A DNA stretch of 33,201 nt from Patescibacteria group bacterium. GTDB lineage: Bacteria; Patescibacteriota; Microgenomatia; Daviesbacterales; UBA10151. The notes under the pieces are model-generated. The model saw only the letters and a list, made by a program, of their open reading frames with translations, was not told where the DNA came from and did not search any database. The stretch is from positions 1 through 33,201 of the forward strand of contig JAHIVD010000018.1 of NCBI GenBank assembly GCA_018816815.1, written 5' to 3'. Positions within the stretch are counted from its first letter, which is position 1, and each line of letters begins with the position of its first letter. Made by a program: the position numbers and the translations under genes. Below are positions 26,304-33,201 of this stretch, one piece after another.

Positions 26304-26947
26304 AAATCTTGAATCTCCTTTATACTAAGTTCTTCAAAGCTATCTATTATTTTATCTGCTTTTTTTAACTCTTCCTTTTTATGTGTAGTAGTAATAGCTA
26401 TACACTTCATACCTGCAGCTTTTGCTGCTTGAATACCTTTTACAGCATCTTCAATAACAACACAATCCCGAGGATTTACTTTAAGTTTGTTTGCTGCTAA
26501 TAAAAAAATATCCGGAGCAGGCTTACCATTTTTAACTTCCTCAGTACATACTACTGCTTGAAATTTTTCCCTAATCCTCAGAGTTTCAAGAACCAGATTA
26601 ATGATTCTTAATGGAGCAGATGATGCCAATCCCAAAATAAATCCATTCTTTTTCAATATATTTATAAACTTCAGAGAACCTGGAATTGTTTGTATCTTAT
26701 CCTTTGCCAGTTCTTGAAATAATTCCCATTTCTCATCTTCGACTTTTTGAAGATCAAAACTACAATTAAACCTCTTAAACAAAGTCTTGAACATTACTCT
26801 ATCAGGGACCGCATTGAATTCACTAAGAATCTCTTGAGGTGAAATCTGAATTCCATATCTTAAAAGAACTTTACTTTCAGCTTCACAATGAATAGATAGA
26901 GTATCAGAAATTACCCCATCCATGTCAAAAATAATTGCATTGATCAT
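26300..26947 (-). CDS. HAD-superfamily hydrolase (beta-phosphoglucomutase/phosphatase-like)
   Basis: 215 aa HAD with a C1 helical cap. Motif I is IIFDMDGVISDT (nucleophile Asp8, acid Asp10), motif II LGLASSAPL, motif III Lys in KNGKPAPDIF, and motif IV VVIEDAVKGIQAAKAAGM. It sits between purL and purQ, whose products form one complex, and is joined to both by ATGA overlaps, so it is made in step with them. Phosphatase or phosphomutase activity is expected from the family, but the substrate is unknown. A nucleotide or sugar-phosphate intermediate of the pathway is a fair guess (inference). Confidence 0.9.
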   Translation of the reverse strand: MINAIIFDMDGVISDTLSIHCEAESKVLLRYGIQISPQEILSEFNAVPDRVMFKTLFKRFNCSFDLQKVEDEKWELFQELAKDKIQTIPGSLKFINILKKNGFILGLASSAPLRIINLVLETLRIREKFQAVVCTEEVKNGKPAPDIFLLAANKLKVNPRDCVVIEDAVKGIQAAKAAGMKCIAITTTHKKEELKKADKIIDSFEELSIKEIQDL

Positions 26948-29778
26948 CCAAATAACCTCCTCATCGGCTCATGCCAAACTTTTTTCAAATCATCAACACT
27001 GACTTTAAATAAATCTTTCACTTCTATTTCCTGTTTTGCTGTTGTTTTCCCTAAAATTTTGTATGGAATACTTTTAAAAAGCTTTTTTGCTGTTTTTTCA
27101 TTTTCAACCTCAACAATAAAGCACCCTGCTGTTTCATTAAATAATAGATAGTCAGGACAATTATCTATTACCGCTCCCATGTCCCCACCTACACACATTT
27201 CAAAAATTGCCCCGATAACTCCCCCCTCTGATACATCATGAACAGAAGAGACTTTTTCGGCTTTTATCGCACTGCTAACTAAAGTAAGAACTTTTGGCAA
27301 CAGTTTCAAATCTACTCTTGGTATAGAATCTGTCTCTACATTATTTACCTGATAATATACAGATCCTCCCAAATCATTATCTATCTTCCCAACCAAAACA
27401 ATTACTGACTTAATCTTTTTAAAATCAGCAGTCACAGTTTTTGCAGTGTCCGGAATTTTTCCCAGAACAGAAATACACAGTGTTGGTGGAATTTTAATAA
27501 TAGTTCCATCTTTTCCCCGATAAGTTGAAGACAAGCTATCTTTCCCGGAAATCACTGGAATTTTAAAAGTTCTCATAAAATCCACTACCGCATCAACTGA
27601 TCTATCAAGCGACCAAAGAGACTCTTCGTCCGGAAACGGCCAAATATAGTTATTAATTAAAGAGGCGTTTTGATAATCTCCTCCAACAGCAACAAAATTT
27701 GACAGGGCCTCGGTTGCTGCCCAAATACTGCCCCAGTATGGATCAATCTTATTAAGCGCAGGATTGATTCCGTGTGATATAACCACACCATATTTCTTGG
27801 AAAGGATAGGCCGCAGAACCGGGGAATCATTAGGTCCATCTAAATTAACTCCTGAAAAAGGCTGCAAGTCACAAGTCCCTTGAACAGAATGATCATATAG
27901 TCTCACAATTGGTTCTTTTGAACAAACATTGCCTTGAGATAGTACTTTCTTCAAAACCTTTACCCATTCTTTCTGATTTTTTGGAACTTTTTGAGCTTTA
28001 AACTTTAAACTTTGAACTCTGGACTCTAAACTTTGAACTTTGGACTTGCGCTTTGCTTGCAAAACCTTCTTTGGTAAACCATGATGTAAAAATTTCATAT
28101 CCAAATTTCCAACTAATTCTTTACCAAAATAAACATTCAACTTTTTACTGCCGTCAAATTCTCCCAAAACAGCAAATTCAACATTATTCCTTTTGCAAAC
28201 ACTTTTAAATTTTAAAAGATTCTTCTTTTGAAGAACTACAATCATCCTTTCCTGCGACTCTGATATCCAAATTTCCCAAGGAGATAAACCTTGATATTTT
28301 AAGGGAACATTCTTTATATCAACCCTAACTCCTAAACTTTCACCGATCTCACCAATAGCAGATGAAAATCCTCCGCCACCACAATCCTGCACTAATTTTA
28401 TTAAATCCTGATCTCTTGCTTCAAGAAGCGCATCAAACATACGTTTTTCTTCAATTGCATTCCCGATTTGCACCGCCGAAGAATGCATTGTATGAGTATC
28501 TGCAGTCATTTCCCCGGAAGAAAAGGTAGCACCATGAATCCCATCCCTACCAGTTTTACCTCCTACACATACTATTAAATCACCTTTTTTTGGCTTATCT
28601 TTTATCGCATATTTTTTTGGAATTATTCCATATGCTCCTACAATAACCGAAGGTCTTGCCCGGAAATCATTTTGGAAATGCACAGAACCATTATTAGTAG
28701 GAATCCCCATCCTATTTCCGTAATCCCTTACTCCGGCAACTACTCTTTTTAACAAATATTCGGGCGGAAGACATCCGTCAGGAAGCTCGGAAACTGGCAG
28801 GTCGATCGGGGCAAAACAGAAAATATCTGTTGAGGCAATATTTTTAGCTCCTTTGCCTGTTGCAGCAATGTCACGGAACACTCCGCCTGATCCGGTCATT
28901 GCTCCACCGTATGGTTCAATAGCTGACGGGGAATTGTGAGTTTCAACTTTACCGCAAATCCCGAAATCCTCATAAAAATCCATCACACCTGAGTTATCCT
29001 CAAATGCTGAAACAATATTTTTATTATGTTTTAAAGCCTCTTTTTTGATTCTCTCAATCAAAGGTTCTTTTTTCTTTCCGTCAACAATCAGGTTTGCTCT
29101 AAAAGTTTTGTGTCCTGAGTGTTCACTCCAAGTCTGGGCTAGGGTTTCCAATTCTAGATCAGTAGGATTTCTTTTTATCTTTCGGAAGTACTTTTGAATA
29201 GCCTGCATTTCTTCCAAAGAAAGAAAAAGTTTATATTTTGACAAATCCATAAGTTGGTGTTTATTAAGATTGATAATAGGAATAATTTTGGTTTTACCTG
29301 TTTGTCCTTTTAAAATAAGTGTCTGCGGTTCTTGTCTTACTATATGTTCTATCAGTGGATTATATAGCCTTAGTTTTTCCACTATCTGCAACGCGTCTTC
29401 TTTAGTTAATTTGCCGTAAAAGACATATTCAAAAGAGCAGTCACAAGCTTTCAATTTAACTCTTAAATCAGAAGCAGCTTTCATAATTGAATCCACTTCA
29501 GGATTCATTACTCCTGGTTGATAGGCTATTTCAATAGTCTTGGCTTCCACAGCAACAATTGGCTTATTAACTGCGTATTTTTGATTAAACGATTCAGATA
29601 ATAATTTTTTAGCTAACTTATCAGCATCTTTTTCTGATATTCCCTCTAGTCGGTAAACCCTGACAGTAGAAACCTTTTTTACGATTTTAATACTCAGTCT
29701 TTTATAAATATCGTTTAAGATGCTTTCGCCTTTTAAATCAGGACCAACTGTTGTTTTGACTCTGATTTTTTGTATCAT
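26944..29778 (-). CDS. purL: FGAM synthase, fused PurS-like + PurL
   Basis: 944 aa. Synthetase part of FGAR-to-FGAM conversion. Residues 1-155 look like two tandem PurS-like units (IRVKTTVGPDL... and IEIAYQPGVMNPE...), echoing the PurS dimer. The PurL core follows: linker helix, TWSEHSGHKTF (218-ish, catalytic His), VETHNSPSAIEPYGG (ATP/FGAR loop, ~279), GSGGVFRDI, CVGGKTGRDGIHG, QDCGGGGFSSAIGE, then the second AIRS half with HGINPALNKIDPYWGS, VAVGGDYQNASLIN, SGKDSLSSTY and HDVSEGGVIGA. There is no C-terminal glutaminase; purQ supplies it. About residue 578-596 carries a heptanucleotide-repeat insertion (KVQSLESRVQSLKFKAQ) between the two halves. It overlaps purD by 4 bp and the HAD gene by 4 bp. 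Confidence 0.95.
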   Translation of the reverse strand: MIQKIRVKTTVGPDLKGESILNDIYKRLSIKIVKKVSTVRVYRLEGISEKDADKLAKKLLSESFNQKYAVNKPIVAVEAKTIEIAYQPGVMNPEVDSIMKAASDLRVKLKACDCSFEYVFYGKLTKEDALQIVEKLRLYNPLIEHIVRQEPQTLILKGQTGKTKIIPIINLNKHQLMDLSKYKLFLSLEEMQAIQKYFRKIKRNPTDLELETLAQTWSEHSGHKTFRANLIVDGKKKEPLIERIKKEALKHNKNIVSAFEDNSGVMDFYEDFGICGKVETHNSPSAIEPYGGAMTGSGGVFRDIAATGKGAKNIASTDIFCFAPIDLPVSELPDGCLPPEYLLKRVVAGVRDYGNRMGIPTNNGSVHFQNDFRARPSVIVGAYGIIPKKYAIKDKPKKGDLIVCVGGKTGRDGIHGATFSSGEMTADTHTMHSSAVQIGNAIEEKRMFDALLEARDQDLIKLVQDCGGGGFSSAIGEIGESLGVRVDIKNVPLKYQGLSPWEIWISESQERMIVVLQKKNLLKFKSVCKRNNVEFAVLGEFDGSKKLNVYFGKELVGNLDMKFLHHGLPKKVLQAKRKSKVQSLESRVQSLKFKAQKVPKNQKEWVKVLKKVLSQGNVCSKEPIVRLYDHSVQGTCDLQPFSGVNLDGPNDSPVLRPILSKKYGVVISHGINPALNKIDPYWGSIWAATEALSNFVAVGGDYQNASLINNYIWPFPDEESLWSLDRSVDAVVDFMRTFKIPVISGKDSLSSTYRGKDGTIIKIPPTLCISVLGKIPDTAKTVTADFKKIKSVIVLVGKIDNDLGGSVYYQVNNVETDSIPRVDLKLLPKVLTLVSSAIKAEKVSSVHDVSEGGVIGAIFEMCVGGDMGAVIDNCPDYLLFNETAGCFIVEVENEKTAKKLFKSIPYKILGKTTAKQEIEVKDLFKVSVDDLKKVWHEPMRRLFG
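27991..28046 (-). repeat. Eight tandem 7-nt repeats inside purL
   Basis: Minus strand reads AGTCCAA AGTTCAA and six further degenerate units to AGCTCAA, consensus AGTTYAA, 8 x 7 nt without a gap. Because 3 x 7 nt = 7 codons, the protein gains a seven-residue periodicity (VQSLESR / VQSLKFK). The frame is kept, and the insert sits in the hinge between the two PurL halves. Confidence 0.85.
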
Positions 29779-31130
29779 TTTTTCCTTCCTTGACTCCGCT
29801 CAGGCCTTCGACTCCGATGTTCAGATTCAAAAAGGCCTTGCATCCGATCAACGTCTCTTGCACCAATATCTGTTCTGTAATGTAAATTGTTTCCTTCGAT
29901 ATTCACCAGTTTCATCGCTTTATATGCTTTCCCTCTCGCTTCCAAAACATCTTTTCCGTCACCAACAATATATAATACTCTTCCGCCACTGACCACATAG
30001 TCCTTGTTTGCTTTTTTAATGCCTGCCCCGTAAACTTTAACTTCAGACTTGATTATTTTATCAATTCCTAAAATCTTTTTACCCTTAACTAATTGATAAT
30101 CAACCGGATAACCTTTTGCTACTGCCGCAACTGCTACTCTTACTTTTTTATCAACTTTAATTTTTAGTTTTTTTAGTCTACCCTTGGCGATTTCATTTGA
30201 CAAACTTAAAAAATCATTTTTTATTGAGGGTAGTAGTACCTGTGCTTCCGGATCTCCCCATCTGGCATTAAATTCAATAACATACACTTTGCTGTCAACT
30301 ACAATTCCACCCAAATATAAAACTCCTTTATATGGGCGTCCCTCAACCATTAAACCGTTAATGGTTTTTTCAAAAATCTTCTTCACTTGTTTTTGGATTT
30401 CTTTATCAACTATCATTGGACTAGAGACACACCCCATTCCGCCTGTATTTTCTCCCAAATCCCCATCATTTACTCTTTTATGATCTTGCGCAAAACCAAC
30501 TATATGAAAGTCTTTTCCGTCACATAACGCAAAAGCGGAAAATTCTTCACCAACCAACCATTCCTCCAAAAGAAAAGTTTCTCCGGCACTGCCAAATTTT
30601 TGCATTGCTTTTACCGCATCTATTGCTTCTTGGGCGCTGGGTGCAGGAATCACTCCCTTGCCTGCTGCCAAACCCGAGGCTTTAACAAACCATTTTAAAT
30701 CTTGATTTTTCTTAATAAAATTTATTCCTGCTTTTGTTGAGCGGAAAACATAAAATTTTGGAATCGGAATTTCATATTTAACCATGAATTCTCTTGCCCA
30801 AGCTTTATCCCATTCAATTTGTCCGGCTCTTTTAGTAGGACCTACTACATTAATCCCTTTAGCCAATAGCTTATCTGTTAGTCCTGCCTCAACAGCATTG
30901 TCCTGAGCTACATCTACCAAATCAATTTTATTTTCCTTACAAATTCTCAAAATTTCCTTGATACTTGTTGTTTTTAAATGCTGGTATGTGATTACAGGTT
31001 TTTTAACATTAATCTGCATTAAATCATTGCCAGGAACTGCTAGGATTTTTTTTACATTTCTACTTTGTGCATACTTATCAACCAATGCTGCTCCTCTTCC
31101 GCCACCGTCAATTACCAAAACAGTTTTCAT
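29775..31130 (-). CDS. purD: Phosphoribosylamine-glycine ligase (GAR synthetase)
   Basis: 451 aa ATP-grasp enzyme making GAR from phosphoribosylamine, glycine and ATP. The N-terminal VLVIDGGGRGAAL replaces the usual GGGGREHAL. ATP-grasp motifs WFVKASGLAAGKGV, LLEEWLVGEEFSAFAL, DGDLGENTGGMG, and FNARWGDPEAQVLLP are intact. The family normally ends near HYRTDIG. Here about 18 extra residues (FESEHRSRRPERSQGRKK) follow, encoded by a GGAGTCGAAGG-type dispersed repeat. It overlaps purN and purL by 4 bp each. Confidence 0.96.
   Translation of the reverse strand: MKTVLVIDGGGRGAALVDKYAQSRNVKKILAVPGNDLMQINVKKPVITYQHLKTTSIKEILRICKENKIDLVDVAQDNAVEAGLTDKLLAKGINVVGPTKRAGQIEWDKAWAREFMVKYEIPIPKFYVFRSTKAGINFIKKNQDLKWFVKASGLAAGKGVIPAPSAQEAIDAVKAMQKFGSAGETFLLEEWLVGEEFSAFALCDGKDFHIVGFAQDHKRVNDGDLGENTGGMGCVSSPMIVDKEIQKQVKKIFEKTINGLMVEGRPYKGVLYLGGIVVDSKVYVIEFNARWGDPEAQVLLPSIKNDFLSLSNEIAKGRLKKLKIKVDKKVRVAVAAVAKGYPVDYQLVKGKKILGIDKIIKSEVKVYGAGIKKANKDYVVSGGRVLYIVGDGKDVLEARGKAYKAMKLVNIEGNNLHYRTDIGARDVDRMQGLFESEHRSRRPERSQGRKK
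29784..29824 (-). repeat. GGAGTC(G)AAGG dispersed-type repeat forming the purD tail
   Basis: Minus strand CTGAACATCGGAGTCGAAGG is followed by CTGAGCGGAGTCAAGGAAGG, an imperfect tandem of about 20 nt. It encodes the extra PurD C-terminus, and its last AAGGAAGG lies 5 nt before the purL ATG, where it acts as a Shine-Dalgarno. Its GC content is higher than the surroundings. Sequences of this style are dispersed in many environmental genomes (general recollection, not checked). Confidence 0.7.
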
Positions 31131-31756
31131 GATTCCTCCTTAAGTTTTTGACAGTCAGATGAACATAGTTTCACTAAAACATCTACATATAACTGATTCT
31201 CTTTATTTTTTAACCTTGCATATAAAGATTCAACGCTATCTCTGGATAGAACTTTCTCAAAACATCGTCCCAAAACAGGACCAAAATCTGTTTCATATGT
31301 AATAATGTGAACAGACGAACCAGCATATGTAGCTTTATTATCAAGGAAATTCTGCAAAGCCTTGTCAGTAAACATTTTTTTATTCCATAATCCATTTGTG
31401 CCATCTGGATTTTTTACAACACCATCAATTGTATCCGGAATAAGGCCCGGGTGCAGATTAAGAATTCTATTTTGATATGCACCTATCAATCCATCAGTCA
31501 AAAATTGTCTCCAACCGGCAAGTACAGCAATATCAATATTGTATTTTTTTAAAAGCAGCAATAATTTTTCTTTTTCTTGATTAATTTCTGTTGGGATACA
31601 ATATTTTCTCGCATACTCCAATCCAACTGCATCTTCCTTGTCACTAATAACAACAGCTATGCGACCGTTTATTTTCCCTGAATTTACCCCGTCAATGATT
31701 GCCTGAAGATTTGTTCCTGTACCAGCATTTGATATTAAAATAGCAATTCTTTTCAT
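31127..31756 (-). CDS. purN: GAR formyltransferase (folate-dependent)
   Basis: 209 aa. It transfers a formyl group from 10-formyl-THF to GAR. ISNAGTGTNLQAII (phosphate loop), VVISDKEDAVGLEYA, VLAGWRQFL, and LNLHPGLIP (catalytic Asn and His) are present, as is the Asp in YETDFGPVLG. Between LHPGLIP and the SSVHIITYE strand it has an insertion of about 19 residues relative to E. coli PurN (TIDGVVKNPDGTNGLWNKK). This implies a folate supply, in contrast to the formate-using PurP in operon II. It overlaps purF and purD by 4 bp. Confidence 0.93.
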   Translation of the reverse strand: MKRIAILISNAGTGTNLQAIIDGVNSGKINGRIAVVISDKEDAVGLEYARKYCIPTEINQEKEKLLLLLKKYNIDIAVLAGWRQFLTDGLIGAYQNRILNLHPGLIPDTIDGVVKNPDGTNGLWNKKMFTDKALQNFLDNKATYAGSSVHIITYETDFGPVLGRCFEKVLSRDSVESLYARLKNKENQLYVDVLVKLCSSDCQKLKEES

Positions 31757-33162
31757 TCGCCTAAAATATCATAATCTATTTCTTTTTTTCTTTCTCCAAT
31801 ATCAACAGGATAATTACCGTTAAATAAAGCTGTACAGAGTAAATCCTCTGATAACCCAATTGCTTTTATTAATCCCTGATAAGACAAATAATTCATTGAA
31901 TCAACTCCTAACTCTTCCTCTATCTGTTTAATATTTAAAACAGCTGCAATTAATTCTTTTTGATCCGGGGTATCAATTCCGTAAAAATCAGGAAACCTGA
32001 TCGGCGGTGAAGAAACCAGCAGATGAACCTCTTTCGCTCCAGCATTTCTTATCATTTTAATAATTTCTTTAGAAGTTGTACCCCTAACAATTGAATCATC
32101 TACCACTATTACTTTTTTTCCCTTTATCGCATATCTCATCGGATTAAGTTTCAAATGAACAATATGCCCCCGGGTATGTTTTTCAGGTGAAATAAAAGTC
32201 CTGTGGATGTAACGATTTTTAATTAAACCCATTTCAAACGGGATTTTTGATTGCTTGGAAAAACCAATTGCCGCAGGAATCGCTGAATCCGGAACAGGAA
32301 TTACTATATCAGCTTGAATTTTATTTTCTTTAGCTAATTCCCGACCTAAATTTTGTCTAACAGCGTCAACGCTTTTCCCTAAAATAACACTATCTGGTCT
32401 TGCAAAATATACAAATTCAAAAACGTCCAGCTTTTGTATGCCTTTTTCAATTTGAACACTCCTCAAACCATTACTACCAATAATTAACATTTCCCCGGGT
32501 TTAACTTCTCTTACAAACTTTGCACCAATAATATCCAGTGCGCAAGTTTCCGATGCAATAATAAACCCTCCATTTAATTCCCCTAAACTTAAAGGTCTTA
32601 TTCCAAAGCTATCTCTTAAGGCAATAAGCTTTTTCTCATCCATAACTAATAAACAGAATACACCGGTAAGCAGCGGATAAGCTTTTTTAATAGCTTTTTC
32701 AAGCGAAAAACCTTCTTTCATATAAACAACAATCGCTTTTGCAATCATTTCCGAATCATTTAGACCTGCTGTGGAAACTTTTCTGTTTGTTAAGAATTCT
32801 TCCAACTTTTTAGTTGAAGGAAGATTGCCGTTGTGAGCTAATGCAATAAAACGATTATCCCGGACTTTTTCTAAAATTGGCTGTGCATGAGACTCAATTG
32901 AACCGCCTGAAGTGGAATAACGATTATGTCCAATTGCTAAATGACCTTTTAATCTTTTTAACTTTTTTTCGCTAAAAACATGGGCAACTAAACCCATCCC
33001 TTTGTGTAAATATATTTTTTTACCGTCAGATGATGCAATACCGGAAGATTCCTGACCTCTATGTTGAAGGGCCCAAAGACCTGGATGAACTAATCGGGCT
33101 GCCTCAAAACCCTGCCCGCATACTCCAAATATCCCACACTTTTCCTTTACCCTTTGTCCCAT
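31753..33162 (-). CDS. purF: Amidophosphoribosyltransferase
   Basis: 469 aa, committed step: PRPP plus glutamine to phosphoribosylamine. The N-terminal nucleophile Cys9 follows a short propeptide (MGQRVKEK then CGIFGV), as in B. subtilis-type enzymes. The glutaminase has WALQHRGQESSGI, GHNRYST, AHNGNL and ALRDSFGIRPL. The PRPP site is VIVVDDSIVRGTTSKEI. Of the four cluster Cys in the B. subtilis type, only the one in ETCALDI and the first of CxxC (LLCTALF) remain. PCFYGID is PDFYGID and the last Cys is Leu, so an Fe-S cluster is unlikely. It heads purine operon I from a TTGACT-17-TATATT promoter. Confidence 0.97.
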   Translation of the reverse strand: MGQRVKEKCGIFGVCGQGFEAARLVHPGLWALQHRGQESSGIASSDGKKIYLHKGMGLVAHVFSEKKLKRLKGHLAIGHNRYSTSGGSIESHAQPILEKVRDNRFIALAHNGNLPSTKKLEEFLTNRKVSTAGLNDSEMIAKAIVVYMKEGFSLEKAIKKAYPLLTGVFCLLVMDEKKLIALRDSFGIRPLSLGELNGGFIIASETCALDIIGAKFVREVKPGEMLIIGSNGLRSVQIEKGIQKLDVFEFVYFARPDSVILGKSVDAVRQNLGRELAKENKIQADIVIPVPDSAIPAAIGFSKQSKIPFEMGLIKNRYIHRTFISPEKHTRGHIVHLKLNPMRYAIKGKKVIVVDDSIVRGTTSKEIIKMIRNAGAKEVHLLVSSPPIRFPDFYGIDTPDQKELIAAVLNIKQIEEELGVDSMNYLSYQGLIKAIGLSEDLLCTALFNGNYPVDIGERKKEIDYDILGE

Positions 33163-33167
33163 AACCT

Positions 33168-33196
33168 AATATAACTATTTTAGTCTTGTAAGTCAA
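33168..33196 (-). promoter_or_regulatory. Promoter of purine operon I
   Basis: Minus strand TTGACT (33196-33191), exactly 17 bp, TATATT (33173-33168), then AGGTT and ATG at 33162. Only 5 nt separate the -10 box from the start codon, so the transcript should begin at or next to ATG, as for purP1. The 39-bp right-edge flank holds only this promoter. Confidence 0.75.
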
Positions 33197-33201
33197 GTTT
33201 A

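Overview
The window looks like part of a small, AT-rich (roughly mid-30s % GC by eye), very tightly packed bacterial chromosome. Supporting signs are no RNA genes or insertion sequences, almost no non-coding DNA, 4-bp gene overlaps, divergent versions of universal enzymes, and degenerate short-repeat insertions inside coding sequence. Together these suggest a Candidate Phyla Radiation (Patescibacteria) genome, perhaps of the Microgenomates kind. That placement is an inference from style and has not been tested. The genetic code appears standard: TGA is the stop at nearly every ATGA junction, and long ORFs contain no in-frame TGA.

Layout (nearly everything on the minus strand, so read right to left). 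(1) 33201-23336: purine operon I, purF-purN-purD-purL-HAD hydrolase-purQ-guaA. Six consecutive junctions are 4-bp ATGA overlaps. A HIT-family gene broken by two in-frame stops follows. (2) 23339-22038, plus strand: purA, diverging from (3) 21974-14201: purine operon II, purP1-purP2-purH-purB-purE-purC, then prs from its own promoter. (4) 13081-14196, plus strand: purM, converging on prs. With these genes the pathway from ribose-5-phosphate to IMP is nearly complete, with branches to AMP (purA, purB) and the last GMP step (guaA). purK and guaB are not in the window. Two archaeal-type formate-dependent PurP paralogs stand beside a bifunctional PurH and a folate-type PurN, which is the most unusual metabolic feature here. 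(5) 13008-9915: envelope genes, namely an 82-aa unknown, a polysaccharide deacetylase, a PAP2-type membrane enzyme and a serine beta-lactamase-fold protein. (6) 9873-4475: response regulator, histidine kinase, HlyD/MacA-like adaptor, ABC ATPase, MacB-like permease and a DUF5666-like secreted protein, a self-contained stress-sensing and export unit. An exact 13-bp repeat sits at the -35 region of both the regulator gene and the adaptor gene. (7) 4411-154: ppsA-eno-gpmA, lower glycolysis/gluconeogenesis.

A recurring regulatory theme is that the heads of most transcription units carry a sigma70-like -10 box only 5-8 nt before the start codon (purF, purP1, purA, response regulator, hlyD, ppsA, the 82-aa ORF). 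This leaves no room for a leader or Shine-Dalgarno, so these units are predicted to be leaderless, while many operon-internal genes use ATGA coupling or clear SD sequences. purP1 and purA diverge from promoters whose -35 hexamers overlap almost completely.
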